The position numbers were made by a program, and so were the translations under genes. From assembly GCA_964459995.1 (NCBI GenBank), contig CAYWOR010000008.1, forward strand, positions 62,001-126,000: a stretch of 64,000 bases of DNA, given 5' to 3'. Under the pieces are notes generated by a model that searched no databases, was not told the origin of the DNA, and worked only from the letters and a program-made list of their open reading frames with translations. Below are positions 1 to 14,475 of the stretch, piece after piece (positions within the stretch are counted from its first letter, which is position 1; every line of letters begins with the position of its first letter). The stretch is from CAZSHG01 sp964459995 (lineage in GTDB: Bacteria > UBP14 > UBA6098).

Positions 1-2
1 GC

Positions 3-6578
<6,576 letters not shown>

Positions 6579-6600
6579 CAAAACCGGCAGAACTGAGCGA

Positions 6601-6630
6601 AAAGCCCGATATCTTATCGGGCTTTTTTTT
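6601..6630 (+). terminator. Rho-independent terminator of the surface protein gene
   Basis: A perfect 11-bp stem (6601-6611 with 6615-6625) with a 3-base TCT loop is followed by a run of eight T (6623-6630, the first three within the stem). It begins 22 bases after the stop codon and separates this gene from the protease gene downstream. Confidence 0.93.
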
Positions 6631-6702
6631 ATCGAATATGCTTGAAAGAACAACAATTATATATAAATTATCCGAAACGTTAGGTTTTTACGAGAGGTTA
6701 AA

Positions 6703-9700
6703 ATGAGAAGTTCGATTATCCTTATGTCATTGTTGCTCGTTCTTACGGTCTTTGGGGCTATTGATGTTTTTCATGCCGACTGGAGCGGATTTAGCGGCAG
6801 ACTCGTAGCTGATAGGCCAATTATCAAGGAATCCGCCGAGGGGGATTTTGTCGATATCACTTTTCCCGAGAGCGCCCTCGATGGCGACTTTGGCGGGCCA
6901 TTGGTGCCGTCATACCGCTATCTTATCGAACTGCCGCAAGACGGCGACGCTGATGTTCAAATATCCAGCTTCTCATCTTATTTGATAGAAATTCCCGCAC
7001 CACTCTCGCCGCTTCAGCCACCGCGACACAAAGACGCCGCCACCGCGCCGTTCATCCTCAAACAAGAGCTATATGATAGCTATGAACAACCTATAATTGC
7101 CGAGATTATTCCCCTCGGTGTGATGCGCGGACGCAAGCTGGGCGCGCTTGTGATTCGTCCCTTTGCATACGACCCATCGGCGAACACCCTCGAAATCCGC
7201 ACAAATATCGAATTTCGAGTAACATATGACCGCCCTTTGACTCAACCGCCCGCGAGATTAACCTCCCGATGGGCCGACCATCTTCTGGGAACAACGCTTC
7301 TTTCGCCGATGTCCGTTCCTCGCGTATTTGATTTACCGCCTCAATACCTGATACTTACAAGCAATTATTTCGCAAGCCACTTAAATGAATTTGTGCAATA
7401 TAAAGAACAGCAAGGATTTATCGTAACAGTAGCCACTGTGGATTCCATCGGTGCCGATACGGTTTCAATCAAGAACTTCGTCCGAAATGCATATACAACA
7501 TGGGATATTCCACCCGATTTTGTGCTTATAATTGGGGATGTGGACAGGGTGCCCGCGTTACGTAGAGGTTCGGGCTGGTCGAATTATCCTACCGATCAAT
7601 ATTACGTCATGGTGGATGGCTCCGACTATTTTCCGGATATCGCTTGTGGAAGGATGAGCGTCGAATCGCTCGATGAATTGCAGGCCATCCTCGATAAGAC
7701 AATGAAATACGGCCGTTTCGAGTTTTCGGAGACATCGTGGCTTAGGAAGGTAGTTCTTCCGGCGTGCGGCACGGACGGCGATTACGAACTTTGCATGGGG
7801 ACGCACAGATACTGCGCCTCGACCCATCTGCCACCTTCGGATTTCGATGTAGATACTATTTTCGCCTATTTTGGCGGCACCGGTGCCGATGTCATCGCCT
7901 CGGTTAATTCCGGCGCGGCTGTGGTCGATTATTCCGGTCATGGCCTCGAAACCGAGTGGAGCAATCCAAATGTTGATATCGGAGACCTTCCATTGCTGAC
8001 AAATCATGGCAAATTTGGGTTGGTTATCTCGAACGCATGCCTTACGAACCGGTTTAATTACACATCCTCGCCATGTTTTGGCGAAACATGGATTCGTCAG
8101 CCGAATAAGGCCGCGGTGGCCCACATCGCCGGCTCCGCAAGCACCTATTGGGATGAGGACGATTGGTGGCAACGCACAATTTTCGATGCCGTTTTCGACT
8201 ACGGCTATTATGCCGCGGCCTCTTTTATGTATCGCGGTTGTCTTGAAGTTGAACTTCGCGGAAGCTCAGCCGCAGATTATTATTTCCACATCTACCATGT
8301 TCTCGGCGATCCATCGATGGGATTCTATTGGGGCGAGCCGGCGCCAATAGCAGTCGATCTTCCGCTTATAATTCCGGTGGGGCTTGCAACTCTGGATATC
8401 GCGGCTCCCGAATCGACAATTATAAGCGTTTGGTCGGACATGGGAACGCGCGGAAGCGCTTATTCAATTGGCGGGGTCGCGAATATTCCGCTCGATCCGC
8501 CACCTTCTGCAGGCGATTCTATTGTGGTATATTGTTATCGCCCAAATTTCTACGAGCCTATTTGGGCGAAGATTCCGGTTGCGCCTTTGGTCGCTTTCTC
8601 GATAAATCCTGACAGCCTTATTGTAGTGGTGCATGATACGATTTCGGTATATGTAGGTGATACACTGGGCATACCTATTGTTGGGGCGAAGATTACTATA
8701 GAAGGCATCGCCCTCGCGGAGACACTTTTCACAGATGCTTCTGGGAATGCGATATTGCCGCTAACTCCGATCTATTCAGAGGTCTTGAAAGTAACCGGAT
8801 TCAGCCCGATTGGCGAGCTTACCTTTGTCGAATATATTCCTGTCGGCGGGGGTTTTCCGCTTATGCCGATCTCGCTGGAAGCCGGTTCGCCGGTTGTTCG
8901 TATCGCCGATTCACTCGCCATGGGTGTTCCCGGCGAGATAGGATTCGAATCGCCTTCCTATCCAACGCTTTGGTGTCTTCGTGGTTACGGTGTGGACACT
9001 TGCGCGACAGTAACCGATAGCGCAGTAATACATATTACACCGAATTTCATCGGGGATTTGCGTCTGATTACAGCCGCAGAAGGATATTCGCTGGGTTATT
9101 CGACAATTCGAGTGGCAAATTGTGCCGCTCCCTTTACGGGAAGCATCGGGTCTATTGGCGGAGAACCTGCTGGCGGGATGAGAATCGCCCTATATTCTGC
9201 CGGCTCGGACACCTCGACTACAGATGTTACCTCAGTTATTACTTCGAACGCCTCCGGTTCTTTTAGCTCCGCCGGCGCGATCAGGCTTGGTTATTACGAT
9301 CTTTATATCTCCGGCTTCGGCTGGGAAGATACAGTTGTAACAAACCATATCCATCATGTCGATGGCGGTTATGATTTCGATGTCAGACGCTCTAATCTCA
9401 ACAGGCTTAGCGTCGTAGCAACCGATGAATTTGGAACGCCTATACTCGCCGAAATCCATGTTGTGCGGGACAATAACGTTCTTCTCGGTTATACTCGAAA
9501 TGGCGAGATAACAATCGATTCACTTCCGAGTTACGGCTATAAAGTGCATGTAGCCGCACGAGATATGGCGATTTATAGCGAGATTGTTTCGCTCGATGGC
9601 GATACTTATATCGAAGCGGAATTGTCTCCGGCGCGTGCTAATGTCCTTCTTATCTCCATCGAAGACGATCTTGCGGCGGATCATATCGAGGCCGACTTAA

Positions 9701-10830
9701 TTGATTTCGGACTGACTGTGGTTCGCAAGAATTTCGTGCCGGCGCTGGATACAACCTTCCACTATGAGTTTGTGATATATTCCGCCGGTGGCGGTTCGGA
9801 TGACGATGTTTGTAGCGAGGTTACGGGCAGAAAGCTTCTCGAATATCGTCAGGCGGGGATTAACCTTCTAATCGAAGGGGGAGAGATTGCATATGAGTAT
9901 CATAACGCCGCTGTTGCAGAGGTGCTCGATTCTCTTCTGATGATATCGAACTGGTTTGGCGATAATCCCGGTGCGAACAATCTGCTTCTAAATCCGGAGC
10001 CTGAGAACGCGCTGGAATTAGCGAGAAATCCTCTTTCTCTACCGAGTATTATGGCTCCAAGGTCAATAGGTTACTGGGATTTCTTCTATTTCGACATTGT
10101 CGCGCCGACCGTTTCGACGATACTTTATACTGTAGGTTCATCGGCGAGGGCGGGAGTAACTTATTACCCCGATATTAATTGTCAAGGTCTTCATAGAATA
10201 TCACATATGTTTTTCAAGTATGACAATGCTTTAACCACGCCCTATGCAAATCAAAAAGCGCTTCGCAATATAACCGAATGGCTTCGTCCGCCGGATTTCG
10301 AGCATGGAGTTCTGTTGGCTCGTGCATGGGTTCCCGCCGGAGAATCGGGAGATATTATGGTTGCCGGCGGTGGAGACACATCGATGACCGATATCGACGG
10401 AAAGTTTAGGCTTCAGATGGAACCGGGAACGCATTCGATTGCCTTTTCCGCGCCGCACGTTGCAGATACCGTTTTCTTCGGCATATCTCTCGACCCCGGA
10501 CAGATTCGCACCGGCGATGTTTTCGTCCTTGCGGTTTACGGCATCGACGAGGTTGTGAAACCCGGCGATTACGCATTAACAGCGGTTTACCCGAATCCTT
10601 TCAACGGGAGGGTTGCTTTCGATGTGCAGTCGCCCGAGCAGTCTGAGATAGAGATTTCGATATTCGATATAAACGGCAGAATGGTTCACAATGAGAAGAT
10701 TGGAATCCTCGGAAAGAGCACGATTGTATGGGACACATCGTCGGATATCGAGCTTGCGAGCGGTGTGTATTTCTATAAAATAGCTTTCCCGAACCGCGAA
10801 ATTAAGGGCAAGGTTCTGCTCGTAAAATAG
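6703..10830 (+). CDS. Gingipain-like C25 family cysteine peptidase with T9SS-type sorting domain
   Basis: This 1375-residue exported protein starts with a signal peptide (hydrophobic stretch, residues 4-19). A propeptide-like region (to about 190) precedes a caspase-fold C25 peptidase domain (about 205-550). The expected catalytic pair is visible: His413 in YSGHG and Cys446 in SNAC, the spacing and motifs typical of gingipains. Ig-like and carboxypeptidase-regulatory-like beta domains follow, with another alpha/beta domain near residues 980-1190 (VLLISIEDD...). The end is a type-A-like sorting domain with YPNPFNG, ASGVYFYK and terminal KVLLVK. In families of this kind the C-terminal domain directs passage through the type IX system and the protease matures or degrades surface proteins. 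That it processes the neighbouring surface proteins is inference. The start is supported by AGAGG just upstream. The stop lies 3 bp from the convergent rtcB stop. Confidence 0.92.
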   Translation: MRSSIILMSLLLVLTVFGAIDVFHADWSGFSGRLVADRPIIKESAEGDFVDITFPESALDGDFGGPLVPSYRYLIELPQDGDADVQISSFSSYLIEIPAPLSPLQPPRHKDAATAPFILKQELYDSYEQPIIAEIIPLGVMRGRKLGALVIRPFAYDPSANTLEIRTNIEFRVTYDRPLTQPPARLTSRWADHLLGTTLLSPMSVPRVFDLPPQYLILTSNYFASHLNEFVQYKEQQGFIVTVATVDSIGADTVSIKNFVRNAYTTWDIPPDFVLIIGDVDRVPALRRGSGWSNYPTDQYYVMVDGSDYFPDIACGRMSVESLDELQAILDKTMKYGRFEFSETSWLRKVVLPACGTDGDYELCMGTHRYCASTHLPPSDFDVDTIFAYFGGTGADVIASVNSGAAVVDYSGHGLETEWSNPNVDIGDLPLLTNHGKFGLVISNACLTNRFNYTSSPCFGETWIRQPNKAAVAHIAGSASTYWDEDDWWQRTIFDAVFDYGYYAAASFMYRGCLEVELRGSSAADYYFHIYHVLGDPSMGFYWGEPAPIAVDLPLIIPVGLATLDIAAPESTIISVWSDMGTRGSAYSIGGVANIPLDPPPSAGDSIVVYCYRPNFYEPIWAKIPVAPLVAFSINPDSLIVVVHDTISVYVGDTLGIPIVGAKITIEGIALAETLFTDASGNAILPLTPIYSEVLKVTGFSPIGELTFVEYIPVGGGFPLMPISLEAGSPVVRIADSLAMGVPGEIGFESPSYPTLWCLRGYGVDTCATVTDSAVIHITPNFIGDLRLITAAEGYSLGYSTIRVANCAAPFTGSIGSIGGEPAGGMRIALYSAGSDTSTTDVTSVITSNASGSFSSAGAIRLGYYDLYISGFGWEDTVVTNHIHHVDGGYDFDVRRSNLNRLSVVATDEFGTPILAEIHVVRDNNVLLGYTRNGEITIDSLPSYGYKVHVAARDMAIYSEIVSLDGDTYIEAELSPARANVLLISIEDDLAADHIEADLIDFGLTVVRKNFVPALDTTFHYEFVIYSAGGGSDDDVCSEVTGRKLLEYRQAGINLLIEGGEIAYEYHNAAVAEVLDSLLMISNWFGDNPGANNLLLNPEPENALELARNPLSLPSIMAPRSIGYWDFFYFDIVAPTVSTILYTVGSSARAGVTYYPDINCQGLHRISHMFFKYDNALTTPYANQKALRNITEWLRPPDFEHGVLLARAWVPAGESGDIMVAGGGDTSMTDIDGKFRLQMEPGTHSIAFSAPHVADTVFFGISLDPGQIRTGDVFVLAVYGIDEVVKPGDYALTAVYPNPFNGRVAFDVQSPEQSEIEISIFDINGRMVHNEKIGILGKSTIVWDTSSDIELASGVYFYKIAFPNREIKGKVLLVK

Positions 10831-10833
10831 CGC

Positions 10834-12276
10834 TTATCCCTTTACGACGCCCATTGGAACGAGCCTTGCGACTTTTTTCGCAATTCCCGCGCCTACAACT
10901 ACGTCGATGACTTTGTCGATATTCTTGTAGGCGTCGGGGGCTTCTTCGAGCATTGTTTCGCGGCCTTCCCATCTCGCGTAAACCCCTCTTTCGAGCAGTT
11001 CTCGATGGATTCGCCTGCCTTTGAACTCTTTGATTGCGGCATTTCTCGAGAGGACTCTTCCCGCACCGTGGCATGTGCTTCCGAAGGTCTCGTGCATGGC
11101 GTTTTCGGTGCCGGTCAACAGAAAACTGGCAGTGCCCATATCTCCGGGGATTATTACGGGCTGGCCGTGTTTGCGGTATGCTTGAGGAAGTTCCGGTCTT
11201 CCCGGCCCAAAAGCTCTTGTTGCGCCTTTGCGATGAACTAACAAGCGCTTTTCTTTGCCATCGACCGAGTGTTTTTCATATTTGGCTATGTTGTGTGCGA
11301 CATCGTAAACAAGCCTAAGGCCGAGTTTTTCCGCACCTTTTCCAAAAATTTGTTCGAAAGAACAGCGAAGGAGGTGTGTAATCGCCTGCCTGTTTGCCCA
11401 TGCGTAGTTAGCGGCGCAAGCCATTGCGGAGATGTATTGTTTGCCGTCCGGGGATTCAATAGGGGTGGAGGCAAGCTGTTTATCGGGCACTGAGATTTCA
11501 TACCCCGCCATTTTCCCGACGAAGGCTTTCGCATAATCATCGCAAACCTGATGGCCGAAACCTCTGCTTCCACAGTGGATCATCGCACAAAGCTGTCCGG
11601 GGAATATTCCATAAACATCTGCCAATTCGGTATCTAAAACACTTTCGACGCGTTGAATTTCGAGGAAATGATTTCCCGAGCCGAGTGTTCCAATCTCGTC
11701 GTTTCCGCGTTTACGGGCTTTTGCGGATATAAATTGTGGATCAGCATCGGGCATCTCGCCGTTTTCTTCGCAATACTCGACATCCTCGTTCCAGCCGAAA
11801 CCTTTATCCACAGCCCATTTTGCGCCCTTGATCAAAACCCTATCCAGATTTTTGCCTTCGACAAAGATTTTTCCGCGGGAACCGAGACCGCATGGCACAT
11901 CAGCGAAAATCCTATCGATTAGCTCTTCTATATACGGCTTAACCTCATCGGCTTCCAAATCGCTTCGCAGAAGCCGCACGCCGCAGTTTATATCGTAGCC
12001 CACCCCGCCGGGCGAGACAACGCCGCTATGAACATCCATTGCCGCAACGCCGCCGATAGGGAATCCATAGCCCCAATGTATGTCGGGCATGGCAAGGCTT
12101 GCTTTCTGTATTCCCGGCAATGTCGCTACATTCGCGACCTGTCGGAATGCGTTGTCGTCCAGTGCCGACCTTATTAGATCGTCATCGGAATAGATAATCC
12201 CCGGAACACGCATTCCGGGCTGGAAATCTTTGTTAATACGCCATCTGAAATTGTCTATCTTCTCGATTTTTTCCAT
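10834..12276 (-). CDS. rtcB: RNA-splicing ligase RtcB
   Basis: The 480-residue product is a full-length RtcB, the GTP- and Mn-dependent ligase that joins RNA 3'-phosphate or 2',3'-cyclic phosphate ends to 5'-OH ends in tRNA splicing or RNA repair. Visible active-site motifs are GVGYDINCGVR (Asp95, Cys98), GSGNHF (His203), MIHCGSRG (His234), DVAHN (His328) and TCHGAGR, where His403 matches the guanylylated histidine. I chose the ATG at 12276 because GGAG lies 7 bases upstream. The frame also runs open to 12354, but that extension reads into the inverted-repeat element and lacks a ribosome site. No archease or rtcA gene is nearby. Its leader contains the cloverleaf element at 12313-12528, preceded by a readable promoter at 12557-12584. 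Confidence 0.97.
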   Translation of the reverse strand: MEKIEKIDNFRWRINKDFQPGMRVPGIIYSDDDLIRSALDDNAFRQVANVATLPGIQKASLAMPDIHWGYGFPIGGVAAMDVHSGVVSPGGVGYDINCGVRLLRSDLEADEVKPYIEELIDRIFADVPCGLGSRGKIFVEGKNLDRVLIKGAKWAVDKGFGWNEDVEYCEENGEMPDADPQFISAKARKRGNDEIGTLGSGNHFLEIQRVESVLDTELADVYGIFPGQLCAMIHCGSRGFGHQVCDDYAKAFVGKMAGYEISVPDKQLASTPIESPDGKQYISAMACAANYAWANRQAITHLLRCSFEQIFGKGAEKLGLRLVYDVAHNIAKYEKHSVDGKEKRLLVHRKGATRAFGPGRPELPQAYRKHGQPVIIPGDMGTASFLLTGTENAMHETFGSTCHGAGRVLSRNAAIKEFKGRRIHRELLERGVYARWEGRETMLEEAPDAYKNIDKVIDVVVGAGIAKKVARLVPMGVVKG

Positions 12277-12312
12277 TTTCATTCTCCATGAAATGAGAAT
12301 TGACAGGTCGAA

Positions 12313-12528
12313 GGGGCGACGCGCCCCACGCGCGATTGGAATATTTTGTGTCAAATAATAACTTTGTTCGCGCGTGGGGCTGGGCGTCCGAACGGGGTAG
12401 AGAATCTTATGTAATAGGATTTAAAATGTCTGCCCCGTTCGGATGCCCACCGCGTCAAATTCGCGGGGACAGGTTTGTGGTTTAAGTTTGAAATATGATA
12501 TCCGCGAATTTGTCGCGGGCGTCGCCCC
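12313..12528. repeat. Cloverleaf inverted-repeat element 1 (outer stem plus three arms)
   Basis: Four nested or adjacent inverted repeats tile this GC-rich block with almost no unpaired junction bases. The outer stem is 12313-12322 with 12519-12528 (10/10). Arm 1 is 12323-12335 with 12368-12380 (13/13, 32-base loop). Arm 2 is 12382-12397 with 12433-12448 (15/16, 35-base loop). Arm 3 is 12450-12466 with 12502-12518 (16/17, 35-base loop). Stems are GC-rich and loops AT-rich. It would fold as a four-way junction in single-stranded DNA or RNA. It lies between the rtcB promoter and the rtcB start, so it is probably transcribed as leader. It may be a mobile palindromic element, a regulatory RNA, or both. 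A second element of the same design is at 34196-34392. Confidence 0.88.
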
Positions 12529-12556
12529 GAATGTTATGATAAACTTCGTAATAGCA

Positions 12557-12584
12557 AATATACATAAACAAAAATAATAAACAA
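12557..12584 (-). promoter_or_regulatory. Putative sigma-70-type promoter for rtcB
   Basis: Read on the minus strand, TTGTTT (12579-12584) is followed by a 16-base spacer and TATATT (12557-12562). Transcription would start near 12550 and give a leader of about 275 bases containing the whole cloverleaf element. Confidence 0.5.
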
Positions 12585-12609
12585 CTAAAGTAAATCTATT
12601 GATATACAA

Positions 12610-13371
12610 TTAGTTATCAGATTTATATAATAATCCGATAGCCGCATTGTGCTGTGGATATTTTGGAATTATTACCGGAACACAGTATTTCATCGCCAAT
12701 AGCTTCGAGATGGCCGAATTTCGTGCAACTCCACCAACTAAAACTATACGTGTGGGTGTGCGAGAGGAGAGAGGCCCGGCTATTCTTTGGATGATTTGGG
12801 CGTTCACACCGGCCGCGAGATGCTCTTTTGAGATGCCTTTTGCGATTTTAGCCACAAGCTCGCTCTCGCCGAAAACCGCGCATGTTGCCGATAATGGCTC
12901 CGGGTCTTCAAAATAGGTTGATATTTTTGAAAGGCTCATTCCGAGAATCTTTGCCATGTTTTCGATATATCTACCCGCTGATGCCGCACAACGGTCGTTC
13001 ATGTAGAAATCGTGAACCTTGCTCTCTCGAACAGTGATTACTTTGCTGTCCTGGCCGCCAAGGTCGATGAGAGTGAAATCCTGGATACCTGTCTGATAAA
13101 CAGCACCTGACGTATGCGCTTGAATTTCCGGAACGACCTCGGCATTGGCTATGCTTAGAGCATTTCGCCCGTATCCTGTTGCGAACACAAGAGAATCTTT
13201 GTCTGCGCCGAATTTATCGAGATCGAGGATAAAACCATTTTCCGAGGCATGTCCGAATTCGTCGTAAAATTGGGTGGAATCATAATCGAAAAGCTCCGGT
13301 TGACCGGATTTTCCGAGAATCGCGATCTTTATCGACCGGCTTCCGAGATCAATACCAATTTTTGTCCTCAT
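12610..13371 (-). CDS. BadF/BadG/HgdC-type activator ATPase (2-hydroxyacyl-CoA dehydratase activator)
   Basis: The 253-residue product belongs to the ASKHA-fold ATPases that pass one electron at low potential to dehydratase or reductase partners by ATP hydrolysis. The phosphate-1 loop appears as GIDLGSRS (residues 7-14), phosphate-2 as LIDLGGQDSK (101-110) and an adenosine motif as VLVGGVARN. Two cysteines expected to bind a [4Fe-4S] cluster at the dimer interface are Cys128 (NDRCAASAGR) and Cys164 (ATCAVFGESE). Its length matches HgdC-type activators. It overlaps the upstream dehydratase-like gene by 4 bases, so the two are translationally coupled and surely act together. The physiological substrate is unknown. 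Confidence 0.93.
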   Translation of the reverse strand: MRTKIGIDLGSRSIKIAILGKSGQPELFDYDSTQFYDEFGHASENGFILDLDKFGADKDSLVFATGYGRNALSIANAEVVPEIQAHTSGAVYQTGIQDFTLIDLGGQDSKVITVRESKVHDFYMNDRCAASAGRYIENMAKILGMSLSKISTYFEDPEPLSATCAVFGESELVAKIAKGISKEHLAAGVNAQIIQRIAGPLSSRTPTRIVLVGGVARNSAISKLLAMKYCVPVIIPKYPQHNAAIGLLYKSDN

Positions 13372-14354
13372 TTTAATCCCCTTAGCATTTCAATGAAGGC
13401 CTCTAAACGGATGCGCGTCCGCTCGTCGATCTGAAAATCGCATTCGCCCTCGATTGTCAAAATCGGCACATCGAGGTGTTTCCGAAAGAGAAGATCCTCT
13501 ATTTGTCTAAAACAGAAGCTTTGCGTATAATGGATAATCCCATCGATCTTTCTTGCCCGAATCTCATTGGAGATGTCTTCAATCCTCTTGAAGACGCTTT
13601 TGGGATAGGTGTATTTGGAATATGCAGTTAGAAAATCGTCTTTGGTGAAGGGAAGGGAAAATTGACGCTGAGTTTCATTGAAAACTACCCTCGCACCAAT
13701 TTTCTCAGACTCCTCATAAATATTCGGAAAAATAGGCGGCACTCCAATATACCCAAGTCGAATATCCTCATTAAAAGCGGTTCTGGCAAGCGCGAGTTTG
13801 AGTAGTTCATTCGCATCCTGCATCCAAACGGAAACATCGCTGTTGAAATCACTAGTTGAAACGAGTTGGAGATGGTTTTCAAATCCGCTTACAGTATTGC
13901 TTTGCCAAGTCGCTTCGTCGATTTTCCGAGCCAACTCGCGAGGCCTTTTTAATTCGTCATAAACACGAAGAATTTCATCCCAGTGGACACCGAAATATCT
14001 TGCCAACCTTTCGATTTCAGCTCTTAGAAGCCCGGAATCGCCATCGTAGGGATAGCCGAAGGGGATTATTTTCACTCCAACGTCTTCCAAGGTCTCCGCG
14101 AGAGCATGGGTGTTCGAGCAGTCTCCCTGAGTTACGATGACCACAGCGTCGATACCCCGCTCCTCGACTACAGCGCCATAGATGCCGGCAATCCATGGGC
14201 AGACCGTGCGCGGATAGCCGTCGTGCCTCGCGCGGACAAGGAAACGCTCCCTACTTTTCGAGGAGACGAAAAGATTGTTTAAGTCCACCGGAATATGACC
14301 GGCGGCCCAAATAACCTCTTGCGGAATAGTTGTTGTTAAGCCAATCTTCGCCAT
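13368..14354 (-). CDS. 2-hydroxyacyl-CoA dehydratase D-component family protein
   Basis: The 328-residue product resembles the HgdB/FldB/BcrB family, iron-sulfur proteins that take an activated electron from an HgdC-type ATPase. It has exactly four cysteines: Cys52 (TVCPWIAG), Cys79 (QGDCSNTH), Cys281 (SFCFRQIEDLL) and Cys305 (EGECD). The C-terminal RTRIRLEAFIEML is characteristic of the family. Four cysteines are enough for one [4Fe-4S] cluster but too few for the six ligands of a double-cubane cluster protein. Only one dehydratase-type subunit is present next to the activator, where classical enzymes have two, so the partner may be elsewhere or the protein may work as a homodimer. No CoA-transferase or ligase is nearby, so the reaction is unknown. 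Confidence 0.9.
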   Translation of the reverse strand: MAKIGLTTTIPQEVIWAAGHIPVDLNNLFVSSKSRERFLVRARHDGYPRTVCPWIAGIYGAVVEERGIDAVVIVTQGDCSNTHALAETLEDVGVKIIPFGYPYDGDSGLLRAEIERLARYFGVHWDEILRVYDELKRPRELARKIDEATWQSNTVSGFENHLQLVSTSDFNSDVSVWMQDANELLKLALARTAFNEDIRLGYIGVPPIFPNIYEESEKIGARVVFNETQRQFSLPFTKDDFLTAYSKYTYPKSVFKRIEDISNEIRARKIDGIIHYTQSFCFRQIEDLLFRKHLDVPILTIEGECDFQIDERTRIRLEAFIEMLRGLK

Positions 14355-14425
14355 ATATTTAACTTAATCAATTTTGGGAGTTTTTACAAGTGGGAAGTTT
14401 CTGGTCGATACTTCAAAATATACCC

Positions 14426-14453
14426 TTGTTAGATTCTGAGTTATGCGTATATT
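14426..14453 (+). promoter_or_regulatory. Putative promoter upstream of the 14476 secreted protein
   Basis: TTGTTA (14426-14431), a 16-base spacer and TATATT (14448-14453) lie just before the gene, followed by an AGGAG ribosome site at about 14466. Confidence 0.45.
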
Positions 14454-14475
14454 TAAAAACTGAATTAGGAGAGTT

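Noticed and set aside
12277..12354. N-terminal extension of RtcB
   Set aside because: The open frame reaches 12354 only by reading into cloverleaf element 1. The ATG at 12276 has GGAG at proper spacing and gives the normal family length.
13368..14354. Double-cubane cluster protein
   Set aside because: Only four cysteines are present, but a double-cubane cluster needs six ligands. The general dehydratase family assignment is safer.
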